A DNA stretch of 10,126 nt from positions 1 to 10,126 of the forward strand of contig DAOVSZ010000072.1 in assembly GCA_030627725.1 (NCBI GenBank). Reading direction: 5' to 3'. The notes under the pieces were generated by a model. The model made no database searches and was not told where the DNA came from. It saw nothing but the letters and a program-made list of their open reading frames with translations. Every line of letters begins with the position of its first letter. Within the stretch, counting starts at the first letter, position 1. The stretch comes from Desulfobulbaceae bacterium (GTDB lineage: Bacteria; Desulfobacterota; Desulfobulbia; Desulfobulbales; DAOVSZ01). Both the position numbers and the translations under genes were made by a program. Of the stretch, positions 1 through 5,691 are shown piece by piece.

Positions 1-312
1 GGCAAGAAGAGGGCCAAGGACAAGCACGGACGCACGCATTGTCTTTACAAGATCATATGACGCCTCGCAGCCGGTCAAATTTTCGGAATTTATCCGTAAG
101 GCATCCTCTTCATCCCTCTTCCAGGTAACGCCAAAGGTCTCTAAAAGGACCAGTATCGTTCTGGTGTCCCGAAGGTCAGGAACATTTCGTAACCGGTATT
201 CACCCGGAGCCAACAATGTTGCTGCAATGAGCGGAAGGGCTGCATTTTTGGCGCCGCTGATCGAAATTTCACCGTGAAGCGGATGACCGCCTTCTATAAC
301 TAACTTGTCCAT
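1..312 (-). CDS. murA: UDP-N-acetylglucosamine 1-carboxyvinyltransferase, N-terminal part (runs off left edge)
   Basis: This is the cytoplasmic enzyme that transfers enolpyruvate from PEP to UDP-GlcNAc, the first committed step of peptidoglycan synthesis and the target of fosfomycin in the family. Only the first 104 codons lie in the window, and the frame stays open to base 1. The translation begins MDKLVIEGGHPLHGEISISG and continues with the family signature AKNAALPLIAATLLAPGE, including the substrate-binding Lys22-Asn23 pair. LVKTMRASVLVLGPLLA follows at residues 89-104 and carries the conserved arginine near position 91-93. The loop with the catalytic cysteine (about residue 115) would lie outside the window. 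The start is supported by an AAGGAA Shine-Dalgarno (319-324) six bases upstream. That site lies inside the last codons of prmC, whose stop is only two bases away, so the two genes are probably translationally coupled. Confidence 0.96.
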   Translation of the reverse strand, partial: MDKLVIEGGHPLHGEISISGAKNAALPLIAATLLAPGEYRLRNVPDLRDTRTILVLLETFGVTWKRDEEDALRINSENLTGCEASYDLVKTMRASVLVLGPLLA

Positions 313-314
313 AT

Positions 315-1175
315 CTATTTCCTTCTTGCCAGAAAGATCCGTGGATGCCCGGCATAATCCTTCCGGACTCCAAGAGATTCAAGTTCAGGTATTGATCCAA
401 AAAGGTCCAGGACATACTGCTCCTGGTCGGCGCCGATCTCCATAACAAAAAGACCGCCTCTTTTGAGCGCCTGCGGGACCTGCCGAGCAATTCTTTCAAT
501 CATCTCCATTCCCCTCTCTCCACCGTCAAGGGCGGAAACCGGTTCATATCCTCGAACCTCAGGCTGCAAGTGCGCGAGTTCACTTCCGGCAATATAGGGT
601 GGGTTGGTCACAACAACGGAAAATATCCGCTTACAGGAAATGCCTTGCAACCAGTCGGAACATATGAACCGGACACGGTCCTGCACATTGTGAAAACGGG
701 CGTTTCCGGAGGCAACGTTTAAGGCCGAAAAAGACTGATCAAGACTGTACACCATGACATCCGGCAGTTCAAGGGCCAGGACGATCGGGATCGCGCCGCT
801 TCCTGTTCCTAAATCAAGCACCGGACCACGCAGCCCGGTTCCCTCTTTTTTCATTTCCTGCAGTGTGGTTTCAATCAAAAGTTCGGTTTCAGGCCTGGGG
901 ATAAGGACATCAGGAGTGACCTTGAAAGGCAGGGACCAGAATTCTTGTTCACCGATAATATAGGCCAGCGGTTCACGACCAAGACGACGCAAAAGGGCCT
1001 CTTCAAAGTCCCGAACCGTCTCTTTGCCAAGCTCGTCATACGCTGCAAGTACCAGCTGCGCCCGACTGAAGTCCAGAAGATGCCCGAGCAGCATTGCCGC
1101 CTCTATTGCGGCATCAGAAATACCGGCTTCGTCAAGACGCGTAACAGCGTTCTCTACAAGATCATGAACCGTCAT
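315..1175 (-). CDS. prmC: Peptide chain release factor N5-glutamine methyltransferase
   Basis: PrmC (HemK) uses S-adenosylmethionine to methylate the glutamine of the GGQ motif in release factors RF1 and RF2. Its substrate RF1 is encoded just upstream by prfA. The 286-residue product has normal length. It shows an N-terminal helical domain (about 1-85), the linker PRPETE at 93-98, the SAM-binding glycine loop DLGTGSGAI at 121-129, and the N6/N5-methylase catalytic motif NPPY at 191-194 within VVTNPPYIAG. The ATG at 1175 is the only reasonable start, because the same frame meets a TGA eight codons upstream (1197-1199). There is no well-placed Shine-Dalgarno; an AAAGGAG lies about 25 bases upstream, inside an inserted repeat element that abuts the start codon. 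The stop is two bases from murA. The distance from prfA (190 bp) is unusually long for this pair and is explained by that insertion. Confidence 0.96.
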   Translation of the reverse strand: MTVHDLVENAVTRLDEAGISDAAIEAAMLLGHLLDFSRAQLVLAAYDELGKETVRDFEEALLRRLGREPLAYIIGEQEFWSLPFKVTPDVLIPRPETELLIETTLQEMKKEGTGLRGPVLDLGTGSGAIPIVLALELPDVMVYSLDQSFSALNVASGNARFHNVQDRVRFICSDWLQGISCKRIFSVVVTNPPYIAGSELAHLQPEVRGYEPVSALDGGERGMEMIERIARQVPQALKRGGLFVMEIGADQEQYVLDLFGSIPELESLGVRKDYAGHPRIFLARRK

Positions 1176-1178
1176 GGG
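1170..1178. repeat. Left copy of target-site duplication of element 1
   Basis: CGTCATGGG here is repeated exactly at 1337-1345 on the other side of the insertion. Read on the minus strand it contains the prmC start codon (ATG at 1175-1173). Confidence 0.75.
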
Positions 1179-1336
1179 TAAGCCATCACAGGGCCCTCAT
1201 CTCCTTTGTCATCAGCCTGTTCGCATAGGAGAAGCTATAGCTCACAGACCTCTTTCGCGGATATGAGGCCCCTGCAATAGCTTACAAAATAGTGGGGTGT
1301 AGACTGCCATGTTGTCGACACACCAGTGACCAGTTA
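1178..1336 (+). mobile_element. MITE-like element 1, inserted at the prmC start codon
   Basis: This non-coding insertion of about 159 bp fills most of the prfA-prmC gap. Bases 1178-1285 form an imperfect palindrome. The outer arms are GTAAGCCATCACAGGGCCCTC and the reverse complement of its 3' side, GTAAGCTATTGCAGGGGCCTC, which match at most positions; the inner part pairs CAGGGCCCTCAT with ATGAGGCCCCTG, one mismatch. A tail of about 50 nt follows (1286-1336), containing GGTGTAGAC and ending CAGTTA. The direct repeat CGTCATGGG flanks the element at 1170-1178 and 1337-1345. One G is shared between repeat and element, so the exact border is ambiguous by one base. The left end closely matches element 2 (GTAAGCGATCACAGG). 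No reading frame of note is present, so it must have been mobilised in trans. Confidence 0.8.
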
Positions 1337-1345
1337 CGTCATGGG
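1337..1345. repeat. Right copy of target-site duplication of element 1, with relic prmC start codon
   Basis: This is the second copy of CGTCATGGG. On the minus strand it leaves a relic start codon (ATG at 1342-1340) that now reads ATG ACG TAA into the element. Without the insertion the prmC ATG would lie 23 bases after the prfA stop, a normal operon spacing. Confidence 0.72.
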
Positions 1346-1365
1346 AATGGGTTGGAGAGTTAAAC

Positions 1366-2433
1366 CTACTGTAACGTTTTCAGCGCTTCCGCCTGAAAAT
1401 GAGTGATGATCGGCATGATGACTTCGTCAAGTTTACCCATAAGGATCGCATCCAATTTATAAAGGGTCAGATTGATTCGATGATCGGACACCCTGCCCTG
1501 CGGAAAGTTATATGTCCGGATCCGCTCGCTTCTATCACCAGAGCCGACCTGACTCTTCCGGTCGGCGGAAATCTTGTCATGCTGCTCCTGCTCCATCTTG
1601 TCGAGCAGCCTGGAACGAAGGACTTTTAAGGCCTTTGCCTTATTCTTATGCTGGGATTTCTCATCCTGACAGGTGACGATCAATCCGGTCGGCAGATGCG
1701 TGATACGAATAGCGGAGTCGGTTGTGTTGACACTCTGGCCGCCTGGACCGGAAGAACGGAAAACATCAACGCGGTACTCGTTCGGATCAAGGTTTACCTC
1801 CACATCTTCAGCCTCGGGAATCACCGCAACAGTGACGGCAGAGGTATGGATTCTGCCTTGCGTTTCTGTTACAGGCACCCGCTGGACCCTGTGGACGCCT
1901 GACTCATATTTCAGTTTGCTGTAGACCTGTTCGCCCTTGATCAGGCCAATGATCTCTTTGAAGCCACCGATCCCGATCGGGTTGCTGCTCATCACCTCGA
2001 CCTTCCATCCCTGAAGCTCAGCATACCTGCTGTACATTTTGAAAAGATCGCCGACAAAAAGCGCAGCTTCATCTCCACCGGTTCCGGCACGAATCTCAAG
2101 AAGTGTATTCTTTTCATCATTGGGATCTTTTGGAAGGAGCATGAGCCGCAGCTCGTTTTCAAGCACAGCAACCTTTTCCGTCAACTCCTCGGCCTCTATC
2201 CTGGCCAGCTCCAGCATCTCCTCATCCTCTTCCTCTTTAAGAAGCTGCTGATTATCAACGAGACCGCTCTGGACCCTTTTGTACTCCTCATACAACTCAT
2301 GCAGCTTTGAGACATGGGCATGCTCTCTGGCCACCTTGGCGTACAGGCCATGGTCGCCCAGCACACCGGGATCCGAGAGTTTCTGCTCAAGTTCGAGTCT
2401 TTTCTCTTCAAGATTGTCGAATTGCTCAAACAT
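1366..2433 (-). CDS. prfA: Peptide chain release factor 1
   Basis: RF1 enters the ribosomal A site at UAA and UAG codons and triggers peptide release. The 355-residue product has normal length and all hallmarks: an N-terminal helical domain (1-100), LLEIRAGTGGDEAALF at 111-126, the stop-codon-reading PVT tripeptide at 187-189 (RF1 type, not the RF2 SPF), and the catalytic GGQ at 231-233 in RSSGPGGQSVNTTDSAIRIT. The lysine-rich segment CQDEKSQHKNKAKAL follows at 255-269. The start MFEQFDNLEEKRLELEQKLSD matches the usual RF1 beginning, although no clear Shine-Dalgarno precedes the ATG at 2433. The gene is followed by prmC, which modifies the GGQ glutamine, and preceded by rpmE with an intrinsic terminator in the 130-bp gap. 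Expression therefore depends on read-through or on a promoter I could not identify. The gene itself terminates with UAG, one of its own target codons. Confidence 0.98.
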   Translation of the reverse strand: MFEQFDNLEEKRLELEQKLSDPGVLGDHGLYAKVAREHAHVSKLHELYEEYKRVQSGLVDNQQLLKEEEDEEMLELARIEAEELTEKVAVLENELRLMLLPKDPNDEKNTLLEIRAGTGGDEAALFVGDLFKMYSRYAELQGWKVEVMSSNPIGIGGFKEIIGLIKGEQVYSKLKYESGVHRVQRVPVTETQGRIHTSAVTVAVIPEAEDVEVNLDPNEYRVDVFRSSGPGGQSVNTTDSAIRITHLPTGLIVTCQDEKSQHKNKAKALKVLRSRLLDKMEQEQHDKISADRKSQVGSGDRSERIRTYNFPQGRVSDHRINLTLYKLDAILMGKLDEVIMPIITHFQAEALKTLQ

Positions 2434-2455
2434 GATAAGCTAAAGTCAAAGTCAT

Positions 2456-2490
2456 AAAAAAGAACTACCCCTCAAGGGAGTGAGGGGTAG
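2456..2490 (-). terminator. Intrinsic terminator after rpmE
   Basis: On the minus strand CTACCCCTCA, a six-base loop and TGAGGGGTAG make a perfect 10-bp stem (2465-2490), followed directly by TTCTTTTTT (2456-2464). It lies 73 bases past the rpmE stop and 22 bases before the prfA start, so it probably ends most rpmE transcripts and lowers flow into prfA-prmC-murA. Confidence 0.85.
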
Positions 2491-2563
2491 CAGAGAATTA
2501 CAAACCGTATCACAGTGAAGTGAAACAAATAGATCCAGCAAAGCCGGACAGAGCACATCCGAT

Positions 2564-2773
2564 TTATTTATTTAACGTCTTGGCGTACTTCTTCATAAAC
2601 TTTTCAACCCGGCCGGCAGTATCAATAAGTTTCTGCTTACCGGTAAAAAAAGGATGGCAGGCGGAACAAATCTCCACTTTGATCTCTTTATTGACCGTCC
2701 CCAACTCAACACCGTTCCCACAGGCGCATGTGGCCACAATCCTGTTATATTCAGGATGGATATCACTTTTCAT
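2564..2773 (-). CDS. rpmE: 50S ribosomal protein L31, zinc-binding (C+) type
   Basis: L31 sits in the large subunit near the bridge to the small subunit. The product is 69 residues, starting MKSDIHPEYNRIVATCACGN, which is typical of the family. Four cysteines at 16, 18, 36 and 39 (CAC and CSAC) form the zinc site of the C+ type, so a zinc-free paralogue may exist elsewhere in the genome. PFFTGKQKLIDTAGRVEKF at 41-59 is the usual C-terminal signature. The frame is open for 16 more codons upstream, but the start at 2773 is clearly right: it matches the family N-terminus and has a perfect GGAGG (2781-2785) seven bases upstream. It lies in the conserved rho-rpmE-prfA order but has its own promoter, structured leader and terminator, so it looks like a separately controlled unit. 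Confidence 0.97.
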   Translation of the reverse strand: MKSDIHPEYNRIVATCACGNGVELGTVNKEIKVEICSACHPFFTGKQKLIDTAGRVEKFMKKYAKTLNK

Positions 2774-2961
2774 TATAAGACCTCCAACTGATAACATATT
2801 AAAAATCATAATTGTCGCCAAGCCGGCACTATTCGTGAGACTTGCGTTTCGTTTTCAAGAAATGCTTAGTCGAACAATCCCGCTGAAAGCGGAGGATATA
2901 CTATCTCGTCCCGCCTTGGCGGGATTCATATCCGTGATTACGAGTCTGCCACATCTTGAAA
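2774..2961 (-). promoter_or_regulatory. rpmE 5' leader with alternative hairpins (candidate L31 autoregulatory leader)
   Basis: From the predicted transcription start (about 2961) to the rpmE ATG there are roughly 188 nt. In transcript order, GGATAT (2933-2928) can pair with ATATCC (2899-2894) and encloses a GC hairpin TCCCGCC/GGCGGGA (2924-2909). The hairpin CCGCT-TTC-AGCGG (2892-2880) follows. Alternatively AATCCCGC (2926-2919) can pair perfectly over 8 bp with GCGGGATT (2883-2876), which breaks all three stems. No U-tract follows, so it is not a plain terminator. Ribosomal protein L31 leaders are known in several phyla; assignment to that class here is inferred from position and structure, not from a covariance model. 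The rest of the 2774-3085 gap holds the promoter and no gene. Confidence 0.5.
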
Positions 2962-2967
2962 CAGTGT

Positions 2968-2996
2968 AATATATCCCATAAGAAGAGATTTTTCAA
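2968..2996 (-). promoter_or_regulatory. Predicted sigma70-type promoter of rpmE
   Basis: On the minus strand TTGAAA (2996-2991), a spacer of exactly 17 bp, and TATATT (2973-2968) match the -35 and -10 consensus at five of six positions each. It is the best promoter-like sequence in the rho-rpmE gap and points at rpmE. Transcription would begin near 2961. Confidence 0.6.
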
Positions 2997-3085
2997 GAGA
3001 TGAAAGTTTTTCTCTGAATGGAATCAGGTATTGTCGGTCTAAGCTGCGACACGACGATTGACAGACACGATTTTTTGCAAGCTTA

Positions 3086-4342
3086 TCAAGTATTCATCAT
3101 ATTAAAAAACTCACTGTTTGAGGCTGTTCCTTTCATTTTATCAAGCAGAAACTCTAGAGCGTCGGCAGGATTCAAAGATGAAAGGAGTTTTCGCAGAATC
3201 CACATCCGGTTGAGTTCTTCCGGAGCAAGGAGAAGCTCTTCCTTTCTCGTCCCGGACCGATTGATATCCGCAGCGGGGAATATCCTTCTGTCAGCCAGTT
3301 TCCTGTCAAGAATAATCTCCATGTTGCCGGTCCCTTTGAACTCTTCAAAGATAACGTCATCCATCCTGCTGCCGGTCTCAATGAGTGCGGAGGCTATAAT
3401 TGTGAGGCTTCCTCCTTCCTCAATATTTCTAGCAGCTCCGAAAAAACGCTTGGGCCGATGCAGGGCATTGGCATCAACACCACCGGACAGGATCTTTCCG
3501 CTGGGCGGCACTACTGTATTATATGCCCGTGCCAGCCTGGTAATACTGTCAAGCAATATAACAACGTCATTTTTATGCTCAACCAGCCTTTTTGCTTTCT
3601 CCATCACCATCTCCGCAACCTGTATATGTCGTTGCGGCGGCTCATCAAAGGTGGAACTGATCACCTCTGCATTGACGCTTCGCGCCATGTCGGTGACCTC
3701 TTCAGGACGTTCGTCAATCAGAAGAACGATCAGAATGACTTCCTTATGATTTTTCGTGATACTGTTGGCGATGTCCTTAATCAGAACGGTCTTCCCGGTC
3801 CTTGGCGGGGCAACGATCAACCCGCGCTGTCCTTTGCCGATCGGAGAGGTTACATCCATAATCCGCATTGAGTAGTTGTCGGCCGCACGTTCAAGATGGA
3901 TCCGCTCATCCGGATGAAGTGGGGTGAGATTTGTAAAAAGGGTCTTGTCTTTATTTGATTCAGGGGGCTCAAAATTAACACTGTCAACTTTTAACAGGGC
4001 AAAATAACGTTCATTATCTTTTGGAGACCGGACCTGCCCTTCTACTGTATCTCCGGTACGGAGATTAAGGCGACGAATCTGGGAAGGAGAGACATAAATA
4101 TCATCCGGACCAGGAAGATAATTATAATCAGGAGCACGCAGGAATCCAAAACCGTCGGGAAGAATTTCAAGAACACCGCTGCCCCTATTGACCCCGTTTT
4201 TTTCCTCATGCGCCGCATGGGCCTGAAGAATTGCAAAGATAAGTTCCTGGCGCCTGAGACCACTGTATCCCTCGACCTTATATTTTTTCGCCAGCTTGGT
4301 CAGTTCATGGATCTTCCTTAATTTTAAATCATTGATATTCAT
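3086..4342 (-). CDS. rho: Transcription termination factor Rho
   Basis: Rho is the hexameric RNA-dependent ATPase that ends transcription of untranslated RNA. The 418-residue product has standard length and no inserted domain. It shows the N-terminal helical domain (1-50, MNINDLKLRKIHELTKLAKK), the cold-shock-like primary RNA-binding site with DGFGFLR at 63-69, the Walker A APPRTGKT at 178-185, the Walker B VILLDSITR at 261-269, and the secondary RNA-binding region SGGVDANALHRPKRFFGAAR at 286-305. The C-terminus SLNPADALEFLLDKM is also typical. The ATG at 4342 has an AAGGAG (4354-4359) eleven bases upstream, rather far. Between them lies an in-frame two-codon ORF, ATG CTG TAG, ending right at the rho ATG. 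The gene lies downstream of coaE across a long AT-rich gap, and the next gene is rpmE 312 bp away. Confidence 0.98.
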   Translation of the reverse strand: MNINDLKLRKIHELTKLAKKYKVEGYSGLRRQELIFAILQAHAAHEEKNGVNRGSGVLEILPDGFGFLRAPDYNYLPGPDDIYVSPSQIRRLNLRTGDTVEGQVRSPKDNERYFALLKVDSVNFEPPESNKDKTLFTNLTPLHPDERIHLERAADNYSMRIMDVTSPIGKGQRGLIVAPPRTGKTVLIKDIANSITKNHKEVILIVLLIDERPEEVTDMARSVNAEVISSTFDEPPQRHIQVAEMVMEKAKRLVEHKNDVVILLDSITRLARAYNTVVPPSGKILSGGVDANALHRPKRFFGAARNIEEGGSLTIIASALIETGSRMDDVIFEEFKGTGNMEIILDRKLADRRIFPAADINRSGTRKEELLLAPEELNRMWILRKLLSSLNPADALEFLLDKMKGTASNSEFFNMMNT

Positions 4343-4712
4343 CTACAGCATATCTCCTTCGGATAGACTTGGTACGCCATTATTTTTTTATGGTAAGAAT
4401 CAACTCGATAACACACAAGAAATTGCACGAGGAATTCATTCAAATATTCAAATAGGGTTCTGTGAAATGGGAAAAAAGAAGGTAAAACAATTAAATCAAT
4501 TAATTGTTTTCATTCATGGCATATATCTGGATTAGTATCGCTATAATAAGTAAAAATATGAATAATATATTTAAGAAGTTAGAACAATTAAGATACGTTC
4601 TGGATATAAATGACCTTCCGAAAAGGGGGGATATAAATCGATAGAATGCAAGAAGTTGAGTATTTCGATTTTGATAATTTAATATATCTTTGTTTCTTCC
4701 TCAGTGTCAAGA
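4343..4712. other. AT-rich rho upstream region, no gene seen
   Basis: About 370 bp of strikingly AT-rich DNA lies before rho. I find no protein-like ORF on either strand. A direct repeat GGATATAAAT occurs at 4602-4611 and 4629-4638. Several TATA-like boxes occur on the minus strand, but none has a convincing -35 partner, so I do not place a promoter. This is the likely rho promoter and untranslated leader; in many bacteria rho is autoregulated through its leader. Its 4679-4712 end is the probable former 3' end of coaE. Confidence 0.5.
4484..4510 (-). promoter_or_regulatory. AT-only hairpin in the rho leader
   Basis: AAAACAATTAA (4484-4494) and TTAATTGTTTT (4500-4510) form a perfect 11-bp inverted repeat with a five-base loop. 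On the minus strand a T-rich stretch follows (positions 4483-4471, containing a run of six T). Only one G-C pair is present, so the stem is weak; it could be an attenuator-type element or chance in AT-rich DNA. Confidence 0.35.
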
Positions 4713-4721
4713 GTTTTTTCC
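4713..4721. repeat. Left copy of target-site duplication of element 2
   Basis: GTTTTTTCC is repeated exactly at 4912-4920. Read on the minus strand this copy continues in frame with the coaE sequence of the other copy. Because it contains a T6 run, chance similarity cannot be fully excluded. Confidence 0.6.
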
Positions 4722-4911
4722 TGTAAGCGATCACAGGCACCGAATCTAGCCACGATCAGGGCGCCCAACATACCCAAGTATAGTCGATCGCCCTGCTTGC
4801 GGCTATCTCCGGCACCTGTAATCGCTTACAGATCAGGCGTTAGATCGTCAATTGGCATTACAGGTCAGGAGTTAGGTCGTCAATTGGCAGCTTCAACCTA
4901 TGATCAGTTAT
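4722..4911 (+). mobile_element. MITE-like element 2, inserted in the 3' end of coaE
   Basis: This insertion of about 190 bp has the same plan as element 1. Bases 4721-4831 form a long palindrome whose stems are, in order, CTGTAAGCGAT/ATCGCTTACAG, ACAGG/CCTGT, CCG/CGG, TAGCC/GGCTA and CAGGGCG/CGCCCTG, separated by small symmetric internal loops and closed by a 25-base loop. A tail follows with GGCGTTAGAT, duplicated in tandem, and the element ends GATCAGTTAT. The exact direct repeat GTTTTTTCC flanks it at 4713-4721 and 4912-4920. There is no transposase or other ORF. The right end supplies the stop codon now used by coaE. Left end GTAAGCGATCACAGG differs from element 1 by one base in fifteen. 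Confidence 0.8.
4826..4889. repeat. Tandem duplication, two 32-bp units
   Basis: Units 4826-4857 and 4858-4889 are directly adjacent and match at 29 of 32 positions (differences at unit positions 7, 13 and 19). Both contain TCAATTGGCA. The first unit starts inside the last bases of the palindrome of element 2, so the duplication arose within the element's tail. With one unit removed the tail shrinks to about 50 nt, like those of elements 1 and 3. Confidence 0.85.
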
Positions 4912-5549
4912 GTTTTTTCCACACCATCACTCCACAATATCCTGCCAAGACGCAAGATCTGCAGGCAGGTATCAGGCCAGCTTCCGGAATTATCAATTGT
5001 ATAATCGGCCCGTACCGCTTTTTGCGTTAAAGACCATTGCGCTTCCAAGACCTTAAGGGCCTCTTCGGCTGATGTCGCATCCCGCTCCATCAGGCGGCGC
5101 ACGACCTCATCTCGTGCTGCATAGACGACGACAACGGTGTCAAAATCACTTTCCCATTCCGCCTCATACAGCAACGGCACCTCTACAAGAACCCGCGAAT
5201 CTTTCGAAGATCCATGCATGCGCTTGATCATGTCATGGATCTGGTTCCTTGCCAGGGGATGGAGCAACTGATTTATGCGGCGCCGCAACTGATCATCATG
5301 AAAAAGGGCCTTTCGCAACAACTGCCGGTCAATATCGCCATCGGCATTAAGATATGCCTGTCCAAAGATTTCAACAAACCCGGCATAGCCCTCCCTCCCC
5401 TGCTGCAAAAGATCTCTGCAGACGCTGTCCGCGTCAATAATATTTACACAGAATCTTCGTTCTAGGAATACGGCAACAGAACTCTTCCCGGAACAGATGC
5501 CGCCGGTAATAGCGACTGTTGCGTGATATGTGTCGGAAAATATCTTCAT
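4908..5549 (-). CDS. coaE: Dephospho-CoA kinase
   Basis: CoaE phosphorylates the ribose 3'-hydroxyl of dephospho-CoA with ATP, the last step of coenzyme A synthesis. The 213-residue product shows the P-loop GGICSGKS at 16-23, the substrate motif DADSVCRDL at 39-47, LHPLAR at 96-101, and VEVPLLYEAEWESDFD at 122-137, with the lid-type segment RRLMERD at 151-157. All key features of the family are present, so it should be active. The start at 5549 has no close Shine-Dalgarno; an AGGAAA lies about 18 bases upstream. The 3' end is odd. It stops at a TAA supplied by the end of MITE-like element 2, and the sequence beyond that element continues the frame for another 11 codons to a different stop at 4679-4681. 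The active-site fold does not depend on this tail. It is divergent from the plus-strand gene at 5692. Confidence 0.95.
   Translation of the reverse strand: MKIFSDTYHATVAITGGICSGKSSVAVFLERRFCVNIIDADSVCRDLLQQGREGYAGFVEIFGQAYLNADGDIDRQLLRKALFHDDQLRRRINQLLHPLARNQIHDMIKRMHGSSKDSRVLVEVPLLYEAEWESDFDTVVVVYAARDEVVRRLMERDATSAEEALKVLEAQWSLTQKAVRADYTIDNSGSWPDTCLQILRLGRILWSDGVEKT
4912..4920. repeat. Right copy of target-site duplication of element 2
   Basis: This second copy of GTTTTTTCC encodes the last Glu-Lys-Thr codons of the present coaE reading frame on the minus strand. Confidence 0.6.
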
Positions 5550-5581
5550 AGATCTATTTAAGTTTTTTTCCTGATGACCGA

Positions 5582-5587
5582 TATAAT
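5582..5587 (+). promoter_or_regulatory. Possible -10 box upstream of the unknown gene at 5692
   Basis: A perfect TATAAT occurs on the plus strand, about 105 bases before the start codon, but the -35 region (TTAAGT at 18-bp spacing) is poor. A TTGACA at 5644-5649 nearer the gene has only a weak AAAAAT partner at 5666. Either could drive the gene. Confidence 0.3.
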
Positions 5588-5691
5588 TCGTATCAGCGAG
5601 GAACCTTTTCAGCCTCCACTTTCAAAAAAACAGACCGCTTCTGTTGACATTTCGACAAGCCCAGGAAAAATAGAAACAGGGAGGTATTCCC

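Noticed and set aside
1178..1345. Remnant small gene between prfA and prmC
   Set aside because: No open frame of useful length; the gap is better explained by an insertion with palindrome and flanking direct repeats.
2774..2821. N-terminal extension of L31 by 16 residues
   Set aside because: The internal Met at 2773 has a perfect GGAGG at seven bases and matches the usual L31 N-terminus.
2520..2969. 149-codon plus-strand ORF across the rpmE region
   Set aside because: It is antisense to rpmE and its leader, has no ribosome binding site and no protein-like pattern; the minus strand holds a clear L31 gene.
3018..3749. 243-codon plus-strand ORF opposite rho
   Set aside because: It is the antisense shadow of the well-supported rho gene; Ser/Arg/Leu-rich translation with no domain.
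4520..4680. Specific promoter for rho among the TATA-like boxes
   Set aside because: Several weak -10 candidates occur in AT-rich DNA, none with a convincing -35 at 16-18 bp, so any choice would be arbitrary.
4826..4889. Possible small CRISPR array from two 32-bp repeats
   Set aside because: The units are directly adjacent with no spacer, only two copies exist, and they lie within an insertion element.
4826..4911. GTTAGAT and GTTAGGT resemble the GTTRRRY core of integron attC sites
   Set aside because: No matching inverse core RYYYAAC at the right place was seen, no cassette gene or integrase is present, and elements 1 and 3 do not keep the GTTRRRY pattern.
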